Origin: Adiantum capillus-veneris
Taxonomy: Eukaryota; Streptophyta; Polypodiopsida; Polypodiales; Pteridaceae
Length of the DNA: 64,000 bases
NCBI GenBank assembly: GCA_014529385.2
Contig: CM043958.1
Location: 122,354,817-122,418,816, forward strand
Direction of reading: 5' to 3'
A model generated the notes under the pieces. That model saw only the letters and a program-made list of their open reading frames with translations, had not been told where the DNA came from and did not search any database. Of this stretch, positions 53,881-64,000 are shown in pieces. The translations under genes were made by a program, and so were the position numbers. Positions within the stretch are counted from its first letter, which is position 1. Every line of letters starts with the position of its first letter.

Positions 53881-55603
53881 TCTTTCACTGAATACTTCCG
53901 TATCTTTTTAGAAATCTATATGGATAATCAATGTGTGCACTCAATGTTATGCAAAGACCATATAGAGCATCTAAAAAAAGTATTCAAAAAATGTTCACCT
54001 ATTGGATTTGCCTTAATCCTTAAAAATGTGCTTTTATGGTTAGACATGGCAAAATCTTGGGACATATTGTATCATCCAATGGAATATCCACAAATATGGA
54101 TAAAATCAAGGTGATTGTGGACATGAAACACCCAAAGATAGTGAGAGAGGTTTAGTCATTCATGGGACGTTGTGGATACTACATGAAGTTTATCTACATG
54201 TACCCAATTACTGTCAAACCTCTCTATGGCTTGATTGTGACCTTTGAATGGATAGAAGATTGTGCATAATCATTAAAAAAAATAAAACAAGCATCAATAT
54301 CAACACCAATCCTTAAAGCACCAGATTGGATCAAGATCTTTCATGTACATGTTGATGCCTCTATTTTTTCCATTGGATGTATCGTGGCACAACCTAGAGA
54401 AGAAACTATGGACTTTCTCGTATGCTATGCTAGCCATCAATTGAACAATGCTATTGAAATTGAACAACTACTAAAAGGGAAGGATTGGGAATGTTTTTTG
54501 TCATGAAAAAATTCAGGCATTATCTCCTAGCCAATCGATTCATTTTTTTGTGGATCATCAAGAACTGTTGTATCTTGTTAACAAGCCATGCAACACAGGT
54601 AGAGTAGTAAAAATTTTCATCATCTTGCTTGAATTGGATTTCACGGTTGTGGTAAGAAGGGGACAACCCATCAAAGGGTTTCTCACCTTTCTTGGGTAGT
54701 AAATGGAGAGAACCCGGAAGGAGTTGAAGATGATTTACCAGATGCATATCTCTTTAACCTAGAAATAATACCTAGTTGGAGTGAGATTATAATTCCAAAT
54801 TTGACAATAGGGTAGTTTTTGATGGACCAAGAGAGGGTAGCTGATGCAAAATTGATCAAGAAAAGCAGTCCTTTTCAACTACTCAGCAGACAACTATATC
54901 ATAGAGTGTTGGATGGCATCCTATAGTTGTGTATCAAAGCCACTGATACTCTTTTGTACCTAGGGAAAACTCATGTCACAATGGGCTTTTTCTATCATGG
55001 GAAAATTAGAACTTATCAAAACTTGAAGAGAATGGGAGTTTTCTAGCCTAGTATGAAATTTCATGCCCACATGTATGTTGAGAATTGCAAATCATGTATA
55101 GGTACATGTCCTGTGGAGTGCTACACTATTTCATGTAAACATAGAACCTCATTGGACTAAGTACATTGTGGATTGTTTGAACCGGGTTCCTTTCCTTGTG
55201 AACATGTCCAAAACTAAGATAAAAGCTATCAAAATTGAAGCACAATCATATGAATTGATCGACAACCACATTCAGGGAAAGCGAAGGTTGTTTTTTGTTG
55301 AGAAAATGACTAAAGCTATAATGTTTGCCAAAATCTGGTGGCAACACTCTTCATGGATGTTGAAGCATACTGAGACAGTGCAATGAATGCCAGAGAACAA
55401 AAATTCCACTTAAAAGAATGAGATGCCTATGAGACCAATGATAGGAGCACACACATTTTCCAAGTGGGGTTTAGAATTTGTGGGTCCCATAGAATTGCTA
55501 GCTTATAGGAATCATGCAGAATACATTATAGTTGCTACGGACTATCTTACCAAACGGGTAGAGGCTAAAGCTACACAAAATAATGATGCATGCACTACAA
55601 CAC
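53881..55603 (+). pseudogene. G3: RT, RNase H, two HHCC remnants, integrase start
   Basis: Continuation of G3 after C1. RT catalytic box EIYMDNQCVHS (D-to-N, inactive), then RNase H (HVDASIFSIGC-like near 54350, CNTGRVVKI near 54595). The first HHCC remnant is at about 54965-55105 (LGKTHVTMGFFYHG ... CKSCIG) and the second at about 55370-55400 (QCNECQRTKIPLKR). The integrase core then starts with MRPMIGAHTFSKWGLEFVGP and YIIVATDYLTKRVEAKATQ and is interrupted at 55604. Numerous stops occur. It confirms that the double HHCC arrangement predates the split of G1 and G3. Confidence 0.82.
55599..55603. repeat. Target-site duplication AACAC (left)
   Basis: Exact partner at 58324-58328, flanking the 2.7 kb element. 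Confidence 0.93.
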
Positions 55604-55923
55604 TGTTAGGAATTGGATCGTGCTAGCTATGGTGGATGAAAGAGAAACATGGTGCAAGTGTGTGAGTGTGTGTAAGCAAGGTTATCACTCAAGTGAATTA
55701 GGTTCCAAGATAGAATTAGCTTGGACTCATAAACACAATCTTGAGTATTGACTTAGCTTAGCACAAGCTCACCATAGACAAGCATGTAGTGCAAAATGAA
55801 TTTGTTGATTATTGATTCAAGAAATGAGCTTTAAGTAGCTCTACAGCCTTGCTCCACAGTATGTGGGATAAATCCACTCTCCTCTCCTTGACTCACACCT
55901 TAGGACAAAGCTCACACTTTACA
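55604..55923 (-). repeat. N1 3' LTR
   Basis: TGTTAGGAATTGG...CTCACACTTTACA. The PPT lies at 55924-55935 on the interior side. Confidence 0.93.
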
Positions 55924-56171
55924 ATCCTCCCCTTGAGGTTTGGACAAAGACAAGATACTGAAGATGCATGATCCACACATGCTAACAAAATCCACTTAGG
56001 ATGGTGATATCCACATAGGAAAATAAAGTCCAAAAAGGATGGTGATGTCCACACAGGATGATAAGATCCACACAGAAAAAATCCACAAAGGATGGTGATG
56101 TCCACACAGGATGATAAGCTAGTATTCACACAGGAAAAAAGTCCTCCCCTACAAGTAGAGAGTCTGCATCT

Positions 56172-56498
56172 TCAAAATGGGTCTTCATAAAAGACAACGT
56201 TGCTCTCGTCTTCATCCTTTTTGTCTTCTACTATGTGAGCTGATCCTGTGTCAGGTCTCTTGCCTTCATTGCTTCTACTGCTGTTGCTTCTAACTGCTTC
56301 ATGATTTGACTTCGTATCCTGCCCTCGAACGAGTACTTTTGTCCCCCTTTTTGTGGTACAATCAGGCTTTATTCCATGCGTCATAATGACATGCAACAAT
56401 ATGCTAAGATATCGTATGAAAAGGTTTATGCAAAAATAATGCTCTCTTCCATCTTGGTCATACTCTGAGAGCCCAAGCATGCGGTGTTTCTCATACAA
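56172..56498 (-). CDS. N1 internal ORF, unknown
   Basis: A 108-codon open frame in the sense orientation of N1 (KHRMLGLSEYDQDGREHYFC at residues 4-23, then a Lys/Asp/Glu-rich C-terminus ending DESNVVFYEDPF). The frame stays open upstream of the first Met. I do not recognise it. It may be a captured host or retroelement fragment, or chance. Confidence 0.3.
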   Translation of the reverse strand: MYEKHRMLGLSEYDQDGREHYFCINLFIRYLSILLHVIMTHGIKPDCTTKRGTKVLVRGQDTKSNHEAVRSNSSRSNEGKRPDTGSAHIVEDKKDEDESNVVFYEDPF

Positions 56499-57477
56499 TT
56501 TGTCACAAAGTTTTCACACATGGAGAGATTTTAGCAATTTGGAGACTCTCCAATGCCATTGTCTATCCCATTACAAAAGGAGATAATGTCATCCATGTAG
56601 ACAAATATAATTACATACATTGCAAGAAGTTGTTGTGCTTGGCTGCCAAAGATTTCAATTTATATTTTGGATTTTCCCTTCAATGTAAAGATCCTCTTCA
56701 CCGTCAGTGAAGCCCCTCTTCAAAGATAGGGGAAATGATTCTTTGCTTTGCTTTGATATTTAGCCAAGCCGACGAGGAGTGATCCCCTTTTGAATGCTTG
56801 GTGCGGAAGCTTTTGGATGCTTGTTTGATGGCCGCTCTTGAAATCCCTTGTTGAATCTTTCTTTATGTCCTCGAAGCTTCTTTTATTTTGTGTTGATTTA
56901 CTTTTCCTCATTGCAACTGAGTGGGAGCATGCCCTATGAAATAACTGGCTGCGGGTCGGAGTGCCACGGGAAGAGGTCTTGAGTGGGCCATGGGAATGGG
57001 GGAGCTCTTGAGGCCCGTGGGGAGGTGAGTGCAGCAGTGCAGGAATGGGCTTTAAGGGAAAAGGGCAAGGCCAAGGGCTGGAGATCGGACAGACGTGTGA
57101 AGGGCGGATAATGCCAGTGGGCAAGGCATACACTTTCCGGGCACGTCGGGCAGGCTGGGCAAGGCGCGGGCAGCAGGGCACTTTGCCGGGCAGGCGGGGG
57201 CAATGCGGTCAACCTCCGGGCAGCGAGTAGCGCCGAGAAGAAAAAGGATCCGCATGTGAGCGCTCTCCAGCATATGCGCCAGGCTCAAAAGGGCCATTTT
57301 TGTTGAATTTTGAGATCCGCCCACTCTTCCCCCAATTCAAGCAAGAGATTTTGACCTCACGACCTTGATGCCAAGAATAGTATGTTTATATTGGGCTAGC
57401 CAACAAGCCCACAAGCTTGGTTGTGGAGAGGCTCTGGAAAACAGAATCTTAAGCTCAAGTCGGCAGGCACAAACTCA

Positions 57478-57478
<1 letters not shown>

Positions 57479-57559
<81 letters not shown>
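57479..57559. repeat. (AC)n microsatellite, about 40 units
   Basis: About 80 uninterrupted bases of AC inside N1. All ORFs crossing it are artefacts. Confidence 0.97.
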
Positions 57560-57561
<2 letters not shown>

Positions 57562-58003
57562 TTTTTAGTAAATTTTGAGGATAGCTTTAATGGAGTTTTC
57601 GTGCTCGGTTTGCAGAGCTTGAAGGCTCTACGAAGAGCTTGCGTCGAGTACTTCGAGATGAGGTTAATGTTGTTAGGAAATTGTGAAAATGGAGAGATTA
57701 ATTGGAGGTGCAAATCACTAGAAAATTGACACAAAAGTGACTTAGAAATGCAAAAAATTGGATGCTAATCTTCTCCCTTATCAAACCTATCTAGCCATGG
57801 AGGGTAGTGGCCTCTTGGGTGTGCCAAGGACATGCCCACACATAACTAGATTAAGGCCTAATTAGTGAGATGCAACTAGCCATGAAGAATGTTAATGAAC
57901 CGTGATAATGAAATGCTAATCGATCTAATGGAGATGCTAATGATTAACACACACTAATGCATAATGAAAATCCTAGCTAGCACACCATAACTCTGATACC
58001 AAA

Positions 58004-58323
58004 TGTTAGGAATTGGCTTGTGCTAGCAATGGTGGATGAAAGAGAAACATGGTGCAAGTGTGTGGGTGTGTGTAAGCAAGGTTATCACTCAAGTGAATTA
58101 GGTTCCAAGATAGAATTAGCTTGGATTTATAAACACAATCTTGAGTATTGACTTAGCTTAGCACAAGCTCACCATAGACAAGCATGTAGTGCAAAATGAA
58201 ATTGTTGTTTATTGATTCAAGAAATGAGCTTTAAGTAGCTCTATAGCCTTGCTCCATAGTATGTGGGATAAATCCACTCTCCTCTCCTTGACTCACACCT
58301 TAGGACAAAGCTCACACTTTACA
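58004..58323 (-). repeat. N1 5' LTR
   Basis: Partner of 55604-55923, with the PBS directly on its interior side. Confidence 0.93.
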
Positions 58324-58990
58324 AACACAATTCTTGTATGAGAATGTTTTCACATAATAAGGTTTGCCTATTGAGACTTTCAATGATACGGGGACACATT
58401 TTGTTAATGAACTCATTGAGTATGTACTTATGAATTCATGGTTATACATAGAAAATCAGCTCCGTATCACCCATATGATAATGGATAAGCCGAGAGTACC
58501 AACAAAGCCTTGTGCATAGTTCTAACCAAAATTGTAAACGGCAATAGGTCGCATTGGGATCAGAATTTACACTTTGCTGTTTGGGCCTATAAAGTTGAGT
58601 ACAAGAATGTTCTACGGACTACACCTTAACATAATTTTACCCATAGAGTTTTTGATTCCAACCTTGCGTATAGCAGGGAAACTTGAATGGATTGGACATG
58701 AATGTTCTGACCATTTGGAAAATGTAGAGAAGTTGGATGAAATAACGTTAAAGGCATTTATTGCAATATACACCCAAAAATGATGCATGAAGAGTTTCAC
58801 GACAAGCATGTGAAGTCTAAAGACTTTTCTCCAAGAGATTATGTAGTTGTTTACACTCTTAAGCAAAAAACAAAGAAATTGAAAAGGCGAGGATTTTGGG
58901 CCATTCTTGATTCATTCTATATCATCCAGTGTGGGGCCAGTAAGCTTGCTGCAAGCTATTGAGCTACAATGCTTACTACATAGTGTACGT
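58324..58990 (+). pseudogene. G3: integrase C-terminal half (last part)
   Basis: Resumes after N1 with TQFLYENVF and THFVNELIEYV, then SAPYHPYDNG-like sequence with stops. The ORF at 58574-58783 reads LPIEFLIPTLRIAGKLEWIGHEC and EKLDEITLKAF. 58780-58962 gives the integrase C-terminal domain (KDFSPRDYVVVYTLKQKTKKL). Homology ends near 58.98 kb. No post-integrase protease or ORF3 follows here, so G3 is truncated. Confidence 0.82.
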
Positions 58991-59057
58991 TTTTTTATGC
59001 AAGAACAACTAAACCTCGTCATTGAGTGCCCTTAAGCAAATTGCTTAAGACCCACCT

Positions 59058-59715
59058 CTAGCACATCATTACTTTTTTCATGCATTGATCGAGTATGCAT
59101 ATGTAGGACACCTTACATGGCCTTGCATAAGGCACTCCTTTGATAGACATGTGATTAAGCCATGCATTTATTACCTCTAACTTTGATGGATCCATACGGA
59201 TACCATCTTGAGAGATAATATGACCTAGGTATTGAATCTCTTGAAGGAAAAATTTGCTTTTCTTTTGGTTGAGAAAAAGCTTATTCTCCCTCAATGCTTG
59301 AAAAATCACTTGGAGATGTTGCTTATGTTCCTCCGAAGACTTGGAGTAGATGATAATATCATCAACCAATGAATTTGCAATAAGGTCTAAAGGTTTTCTC
59401 TAGTAGATGATTGAACGTAGTTGGCACATTAGTAAAGCCAAAAGGCATGACTAGATATTCATAAAGACCAAACATTGTGCGAAACACAGTCTTTAGGATA
59501 TCTTCATCCACTATCCTTATTTGATGATAGCCACTTTTAAGGTCAATCCTGAAGTAGGTAGAGCCTTGTAGCTTATCAAGTAGATCTTCTACTGGAGGCA
59601 CAAGAAATCTAGTTTTGATAGTGGTATGGTTTAGTGCTCGATAGTCCACACACATACGATATGTACCATCTTTCTTTTGCACTAAAAGGACTGGAGAACA
59701 AAAGGGAGATGGATG
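59058..59715 (-). pseudogene. RT fragment of a different Gypsy lineage
   Basis: - strand: SPFCSPVLLVQKKDGTYRMC, VDYRALNHTTIKTRFLVPP, FRIDLKSGYHQIRI, YEYLVMPFGFTNVPTTF, then after a frame break VDDIIIYSKSSEEHKQHL and FFLQEIQYLGHIISQDGIRM. These are RT motifs of the chromovirus type, quite distinct from G1 (IYMDDL). It is truncated at both ends, and its upstream side abuts the G4 LTR. Confidence 0.88.
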
Positions 59716-60664
59716 CTGTAATGTGAAGATACAAGCTCATGGACATCATCGAATATCCCGTTATTATTATTTTCAGCCATTACGGCCACTTTTGTAATGT
59801 TTACGGGAACTTCATATTTTAAAATCGGCAATTGTATTTAGGCCACAGATGCTTGTTGGATGAGCAAAGCCAGCTCATGCTTATTTGTCCCTAAGCTCTA
59901 TAGAAGCCTAGGGACAAATAAGGTCATTTTGGTCGGACATTAGGTTTTCTAAGGCTTAGTATATAAGCCAAAACCTAAAGCTTTGTAAAGAGACTTCTAA
60001 TAATCTGATCTTCTGTGTCGTTGGGAGACTGCGAGAGAGTGAGAGTGTGTGTGTGTGTGCTATAGGAGCTACGGTGGTTGAAAGCGCAAACGAAGAGCAG
60101 CATTGTGTTGCCCACGAGGAGAGCTACGCGTTGATGCTTACATCACGCACGTTCGTCTGTGTTTTGGCAGATTCACCCGCGAGCTACTTTTGGAGTTTCG
60201 GTGAGTAAATGTTGTCCCTTTTTGCATTTCAACATATCCACGCGATCAGAGCGAGTAGAGCTATACATTAGGCACTTTAGTTTTCGGAAACATCGACCTG
60301 CAAAAACCGGCCAGACATCTACGCGTTTTCTGCACGGAGGGTATTGGGTAGGTTTTTTTGGTCACGGACCTTAGGGAGAGTGGCCTATTGGTGTTGATAG
60401 GATATCCCTCAAGTTTCTAACGTTTTGAGAACGTCTAATGGGCTTTTGGCTTGCAGTAGCATCATAGGAGACTCTCACATTCACAGATGCGATGGCATGT
60501 AGATTTGATATCTTTGTAGGAAGTAGTCATTAGTCGGTCGAGTAGAGGTTGACACCCTTTGCTTGCTTCCACGCACCTGCGGGTCAAGATTCATCCTCAG
60601 TTGACATTATATGTTAGGTGAGTTCTTGCTATGCTGACGTTCGTCGCGGCGTATCCGTCCAACA
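59716..60664 (+). repeat. G4 5' LTR
   Basis: The right end is secure: ...CGTATCCGTCCAACA directly followed by a PBS. It aligns with the sense-strand G1 LTR in several blocks: TATATAAGCCAAA (59960), GGTCGAGTAG..TTGACACCC (60536) and CACCTGCGGGTCAAG (60577). The left end at TGTAATGTGAAG is a guess from the expected length and the break in RT homology. Confidence 0.7.
59960..59966 (+). promoter_or_regulatory. TATA box of G4 LTR
   Basis: TATATAA in the context AGTATATAAGCCAAAACC, matching the G1 LTR TATA context. Confidence 0.7.
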
Positions 60665-60665
60665 T

Positions 60666-60683
60666 TGGCGCTGCTGCCGGGGA
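60666..60683 (+). other. G4 primer binding site (tRNA-Asp type)
   Basis: TGGCGCTGCTGCCGGGGA one base after the LTR end. It is the same type as the G1 PBS, with one further difference. The following GACGAGG is also shared with G1. Confidence 0.85.
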
Positions 60684-62420
60684 CGAGGGCCCTAAGTAGG
60701 TGACCGAGACTAGTCCTTGAGGATAGAGGTTCCTCTGGCTTGCCAGAGTATATTCATTCTTTTAGATAGGATCGGAGAGTGGTGGACTCTTTTGGTCTTA
60801 GGGGGAGTCTAGGGAGCGTGTGTCTGGCCTAGATCCTTCGTCTTAGGTAGTATTAGGTAGTAGTAGGTTGTGGTGTAGAGAGTAGGAGTTGGAGTGGTAG
60901 ATGTGGTGGTAGGTTGACTTGAGAGTCCGTGTGAGGCTTGGAAGTAACCAAGACATCAAAATCACCATCTCACATTGATGAGTAGGATTAGGGTAAGTAG
61001 GATATCTTGATTGCTGATCTAGAGTACTTTATGTATGTCTTATTTGCTGTTAGGCTCATTAGAGAAGTGGAAAACGCTAAGTAGGAAAGACGGTAAATTG
61101 TGTTTGGAAGTTGGTTTGAAGTCCAAAAGTTTCTGTGATTATTGCTAAGAGCTCTACAGAGCATAGGGAATACTACTACCAGAAAAACATTGCAGTTTAA
61201 GGCAGTAGACATCCTACGCATAGGATGTCTCTAGGGCACTTTTGGAAGGGAATTTAGGAAAACTGAGGTTACCAGTGGGTTCCGAGGGTAGGTTTTACCC
61301 TAGTAACATATTGACTTGAGTGTTTTTCCCTATTTTTGTTGACCAAAAGCCAAAAGGCAGAGTCAAAATACGTAAAATTTTAGAAAAGGCTTAAATTGAG
61401 TGATTTTTGCATGTTTTTGCAATTGTGAAGCATACTTGCACTTGCTGAGAGCATAAGGAAGCATCAGGGACACTTCAGTCTGAAAAAATAAGCAGTAGAC
61501 ATCCTACGCGTAGGATGTCTACAGGGTGATCTGGGCACTTTTTTGAAAATCTGAGGTTACCAGTGTGTTTAGAAGGTAGGTTCTACCCTATTTTCACATG
61601 GAGAATGGAAATTTGACCAAATTTTGACAGATCAAAGCCAAAAGACGAGAATTGCCAGACATCCTACCCAAATTGTGTCCAAGGCCTAATTTTGAGACCA
61701 AACCATAGGATGACTCCAAAGGCATGTTCTAAATGTTGTATTGAGTGCATGTGATAAATTTCATCTCATTTGGGTCAGTGAAAGGAAGATTGAACAGACT
61801 TTAACAATTTTGACTGAAAAAGGCAAGAATAACTAGTTTTGGGGTCTTTTGACATCCAAACTCAAATCTAAGCATACCAGTGGGTTGCTCAAGACTAGGG
61901 GAATCTTTGGTCCAAGTTTGGGTTCATTCTGGGCAAAAAGACATCCTACGCGTAGGATGTCTACTGTATGATTCTGAGACCAAAATTCTCTTGTGACCAG
62001 ACCATGCTGTCATATAGCCTTAGATAAGCCTCCTAGGAAAATTTCGTCCAATTTGGAGTTGATTTGACTTGGGAATTCATCAGAACAGACATCAGGCTTC
62101 TGGAACAGATTCTTGATCATTTGACCAACCTATAGGTGTCAGAATCAAAAAGTAAAAATAACTGTGAGTTTAGCATATCAAGGGGAAGCTACAATGAAAG
62201 TTTGAGCTGAAACAGAGCAAAAAGACATCCTACGTGTAGGATGTCTCCCGGGTCATAAAGTGGTCAAAATTGTACTTTGGCCATATAGGGAGGTTCTAAG
62301 TGTCTCAAGGAATCCAGAACTTTTTTCAAAAGTGAATTTTGACCTTGTTTGGCCTATTTACCAAGCAAAGACAAGAATTGTCAGACATCCTACTCTTGGA
62401 GTGCACTAGAAGCTTATGCA
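60684..62420 (+). other. G4 5' leader with palindrome array
   Basis: Non-coding leader downstream of the PBS, homologous in organisation to the G1 leader. It holds four palindromes and two half-sites. No gag start is found at the distance expected from G1. Confidence 0.7.
61207..62394. repeat. Palindrome array P4 (G4 leader)
   Basis: 24-bp palindromes at 61207-61230, 61497-61520, 61939-61962 and 62223-62246, with arm AGACATCCTACG plus its reverse complement. The second and third are perfect. The first has CGCA and the fourth CGTG at the core. Half-sites (AGACATCCTAC only) lie at 61657 and 62383. Spacings are about 290, 160, 282, 284 and 160 bp. Compared with G1 the arm has A-to-C at position 8, with the matching T-to-G in the other arm. 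Confidence 0.93.
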
Positions 62421-63000
62421 GTCCAAATCTTGACCTATTGGTATCCAAATTCAAATCTAAGCATACCATTGGGTTGCTGAGCCCTAGGAGAATCTTGGGA
62501 TCAAGTTTGGACAAAATCTGAGCGAGGGCTGACTAGAGGCTATACCTAGAAGACCTTGTAGTTAAGCTACGATAAAAGGAATTTCTCATGAAATCATCGC
62601 CTGACTGATTACCTTTTCTTTGACCCCCCAAAGTCTTTTCACAGTGATTCAATTTTGATGTGTGTGCTTATTTTGTATGCCTTGGGTTTTTTGCTTTTCA
62701 AGGAAAAGCGCCCACACTGGGAACCTCTAGGGCTCTAGTACCATAGGCGATACATGTGAGTGAAGTACCCAATCAAGGTGAGATTTCTCTTCCAGCTTAA
62801 GATTTTACAATGTGGCACTTTGATTTTTTGTTTGTTCATTTTCAACATTTTAATTTTGTAACTTTGGGGGGTCATATAACACTGATACACCTCCCCAGGC
62901 TCATCACACTAGTAAACTCCCTTTATAATACTTAAGCTAAAGGTCAATAGGGTCAAGCCCACTAGAAATCTCTAGTACATTTCACACAATGCTGCCTAAA
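62421..63000 (+). other. Unclassified DNA after G4 leader
   Basis: No gag-like reading frame or other gene is visible. G4 is either truncated, interrupted by the next element, or non-autonomous. Confidence 0.35.
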
Positions 63001-63736
63001 TCGGATTAAGAACCTAAGTAACCATTGATTATTAGGAAGGCATTCCCCATGGTATTAAGAGAAGATCTCTAACACCTAACTTGGTCAAACTAGCTTAGTC
63101 GGACTGCTTGATTTTTAAACCTAAACAAGTGATCATGACAAAAAATTCATTGAATTTAATGTTTGGTACTAAGCAAACGGGTTGAATATTATGCTACCAA
63201 TCACAATCAAAGCAGTGAAACATGGATGCAAAAAGATAAGGGGAAATGCTAATGGACAAGAAACACCTGTTTGTGTTGATGGTCGCGCTTGATTTGAAGT
63301 GTGAACGAGAGAAATATTCCATGAAGGTCCAAATCCTAACCACAGCAACACGTTCCTGTACACACTAAGAAACACAAAGAATACCTCTAGGAGGCACATC
63401 AGTGGGAAAAAGGAACTTTGCTAATCACTCAACTCTAAAACAGAAACACTCCTATTGTACTCATCCTTCCTACCCTCCATTACTCGAGTGATGAGGATCA
63501 AAGGTGTTTTATGACATAGGTTTTTGTTTCAGTGTACCGGATGTGAATGTGTAGGTTTGAGTCAATGTTTTGACTTTTGTTGTGCATACTTGTTCGCTAA
63601 TTGCTCTTGCTCTTTATTATTATTTTTTATTTTGTGAGTATAAGGCTATATATATACATTCCCTAAGATTGGGAGATTGAGAGGTCAGGGAGGAAGGTTG
63701 AGAGGGAAGCAAGTGAATGATGGATGTCAGCAAACA
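63000..63736 (-). repeat. Probable 3' LTR of another - strand element
   Basis: At 63731-63736 the sequence reads CAAACA, followed by CTCCCCCCTTCC. In - strand sense this is a purine tract (AAGGAAGGGGGGAG) followed by TGTTTGCTGACATCC, a PPT-LTR junction like that of G1. A TATATATA lies near 63650. The left boundary is not resolved, and the start given is only a placeholder. Confidence 0.5.
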
Positions 63737-63757
63737 CTCCCCCCTTCCTTGGGTAGA

Positions 63758-63973
63758 TCATACCATTTGAAATGAGCTCGTTAACCTTTGAAACCAATTG
63801 TTCCAGTTGGTAATAGGTGAGTATTTTTGCCAGTAGTTTTCTATTACCTTAGGTGCCTCATCGAGTTGCAAGGATGGTAAGGTACTCTCCCAGGATCGAA
63901 CTTGAAGTGGTTCATCAGGTGATTCTTGAACACTGGGAGGTGTGGATTCCTTTGTAGCTTTATGGAGGTCCAC
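63758..63973 (-). CDS. 3' end of a retroelement ORF at window edge, unknown
   Basis: A 71-codon open frame upstream of the PPT described above, in the same orientation. It contains SWESTLPSLQLDEAPKVIEN. I recognise no domain. Position suggests it is the terminal coding part of the edge element, which continues beyond the window. Confidence 0.3.
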   Translation of the reverse strand: MDLHKATKESTPPSVQESPDEPLQVRSWESTLPSLQLDEAPKVIENYWQKYSPITNWNNWFQRLTSSFQMV

Positions 63974-64000
63974 TATTGTAGGTCGACGATGTGGAGAAGC

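Larger units (their letters stand above)
55604..58323 (-). mobile_element. N1: non-autonomous LTR element, 2.7 kb
   Basis: Two 320-bp LTRs (55604-55923 and 58004-58323) about 96-97% identical, TG...CA ends and a perfect AACAC duplication. A PBS of initiator-Met type (TGGTATCAGAGTTATGG on the - strand, 57986-58002) and a PPT (CAAGGGGAGGAT on the - strand, ending at 55924) fix the orientation. The 2.1 kb interior has no gag, RT or integrase motif, so transposition must rely on a partner element, probably Copia. It interrupts the G3 integrase (KATQNNDACTT to its left, TQFLYENVF to its right). Confidence 0.93.

Noticed and set aside
48768-53885. Target-site duplication for the Copia element
   Set aside because: GCTGT on the left and TCTTT on the right do not match. 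The right LTR end is eroded, so no duplication is claimed.
57396-57734. ORFs rich in Thr-His or Val-Cys
   Set aside because: They are translations of the (AC)n tract.

Overview
This window looks like nuclear DNA of a land plant with a transposon-rich genome. Codon and splice patterns fit plants, one spliced host gene resembles the plant At4g04980 family, and most of the rest is nested Ty3/Gypsy and Ty1/Copia LTR retrotransposons. I cannot name the species. A fern or another large-genome plant is a weak guess.

Layout. (1) 723-5105, + strand: one host gene with 13 inferred exons. (2) 5.1-9.2 kb: intergenic DNA with CT/GT microsatellites and short tandem duplications. (3) 9.2-17.6 kb and 36.7-42.5 kb: two halves of an old, decayed + strand Gypsy element (G2). 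It was split by a 3.1 kb solo-LTR-like insertion (12701-15792, target duplication ATCAC) and by a much younger complete Gypsy element. (4) 17632-36665, - strand: that younger element (G1), 19,034 bp, with LTRs about 99% identical and a perfect AAAGG target duplication. (5) 42.5-46.1 kb: decayed DNA with an RNase H fragment. (6) 46.1-59.0 kb: a third related + strand copy (G3), broken by a - strand Copia element (48773-53880) and by a 2.7 kb non-autonomous LTR element (55604-58323, target duplication AACAC). (7) 59.06-59.72 kb: a reverse transcriptase fragment from a different Gypsy lineage. (8) From about 59.7 kb: 5' LTR, primer binding site and leader of a fourth related + strand element (G4). 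(9) From about 63.7 kb leftwards: the 3' LTR edge of a further - strand element.

G1 is the centre of interest. Its sense order is LTR, PBS, a 1.4 kb leader, gag, protease 1, RT, RNase H, two tandem HHCC modules, integrase core, integrase C-terminal domain, a second retropepsin-like domain, a tail of W-x-x-K repeats, an internal polypurine tract, a 2.8 kb non-coding region, a third long ORF, 3' PPT, LTR. Gag, pol and ORF3 are each broken by a few stops or shifts, so this copy is probably not autonomous as it stands.

The most unusual signal is a family of 20-24 bp palindromes with a CGCG core. They occur as arrays in both non-coding regions of G1, in the leader of G4 and in the pol-ORF3 spacer of G2. 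Within G1 and G4 they are often spaced about 284 bp apart. Arm sequences differ between elements, but both arms changed together, so the dyad symmetry was kept. This looks like a conserved cis-acting element of the retrotransposon family.
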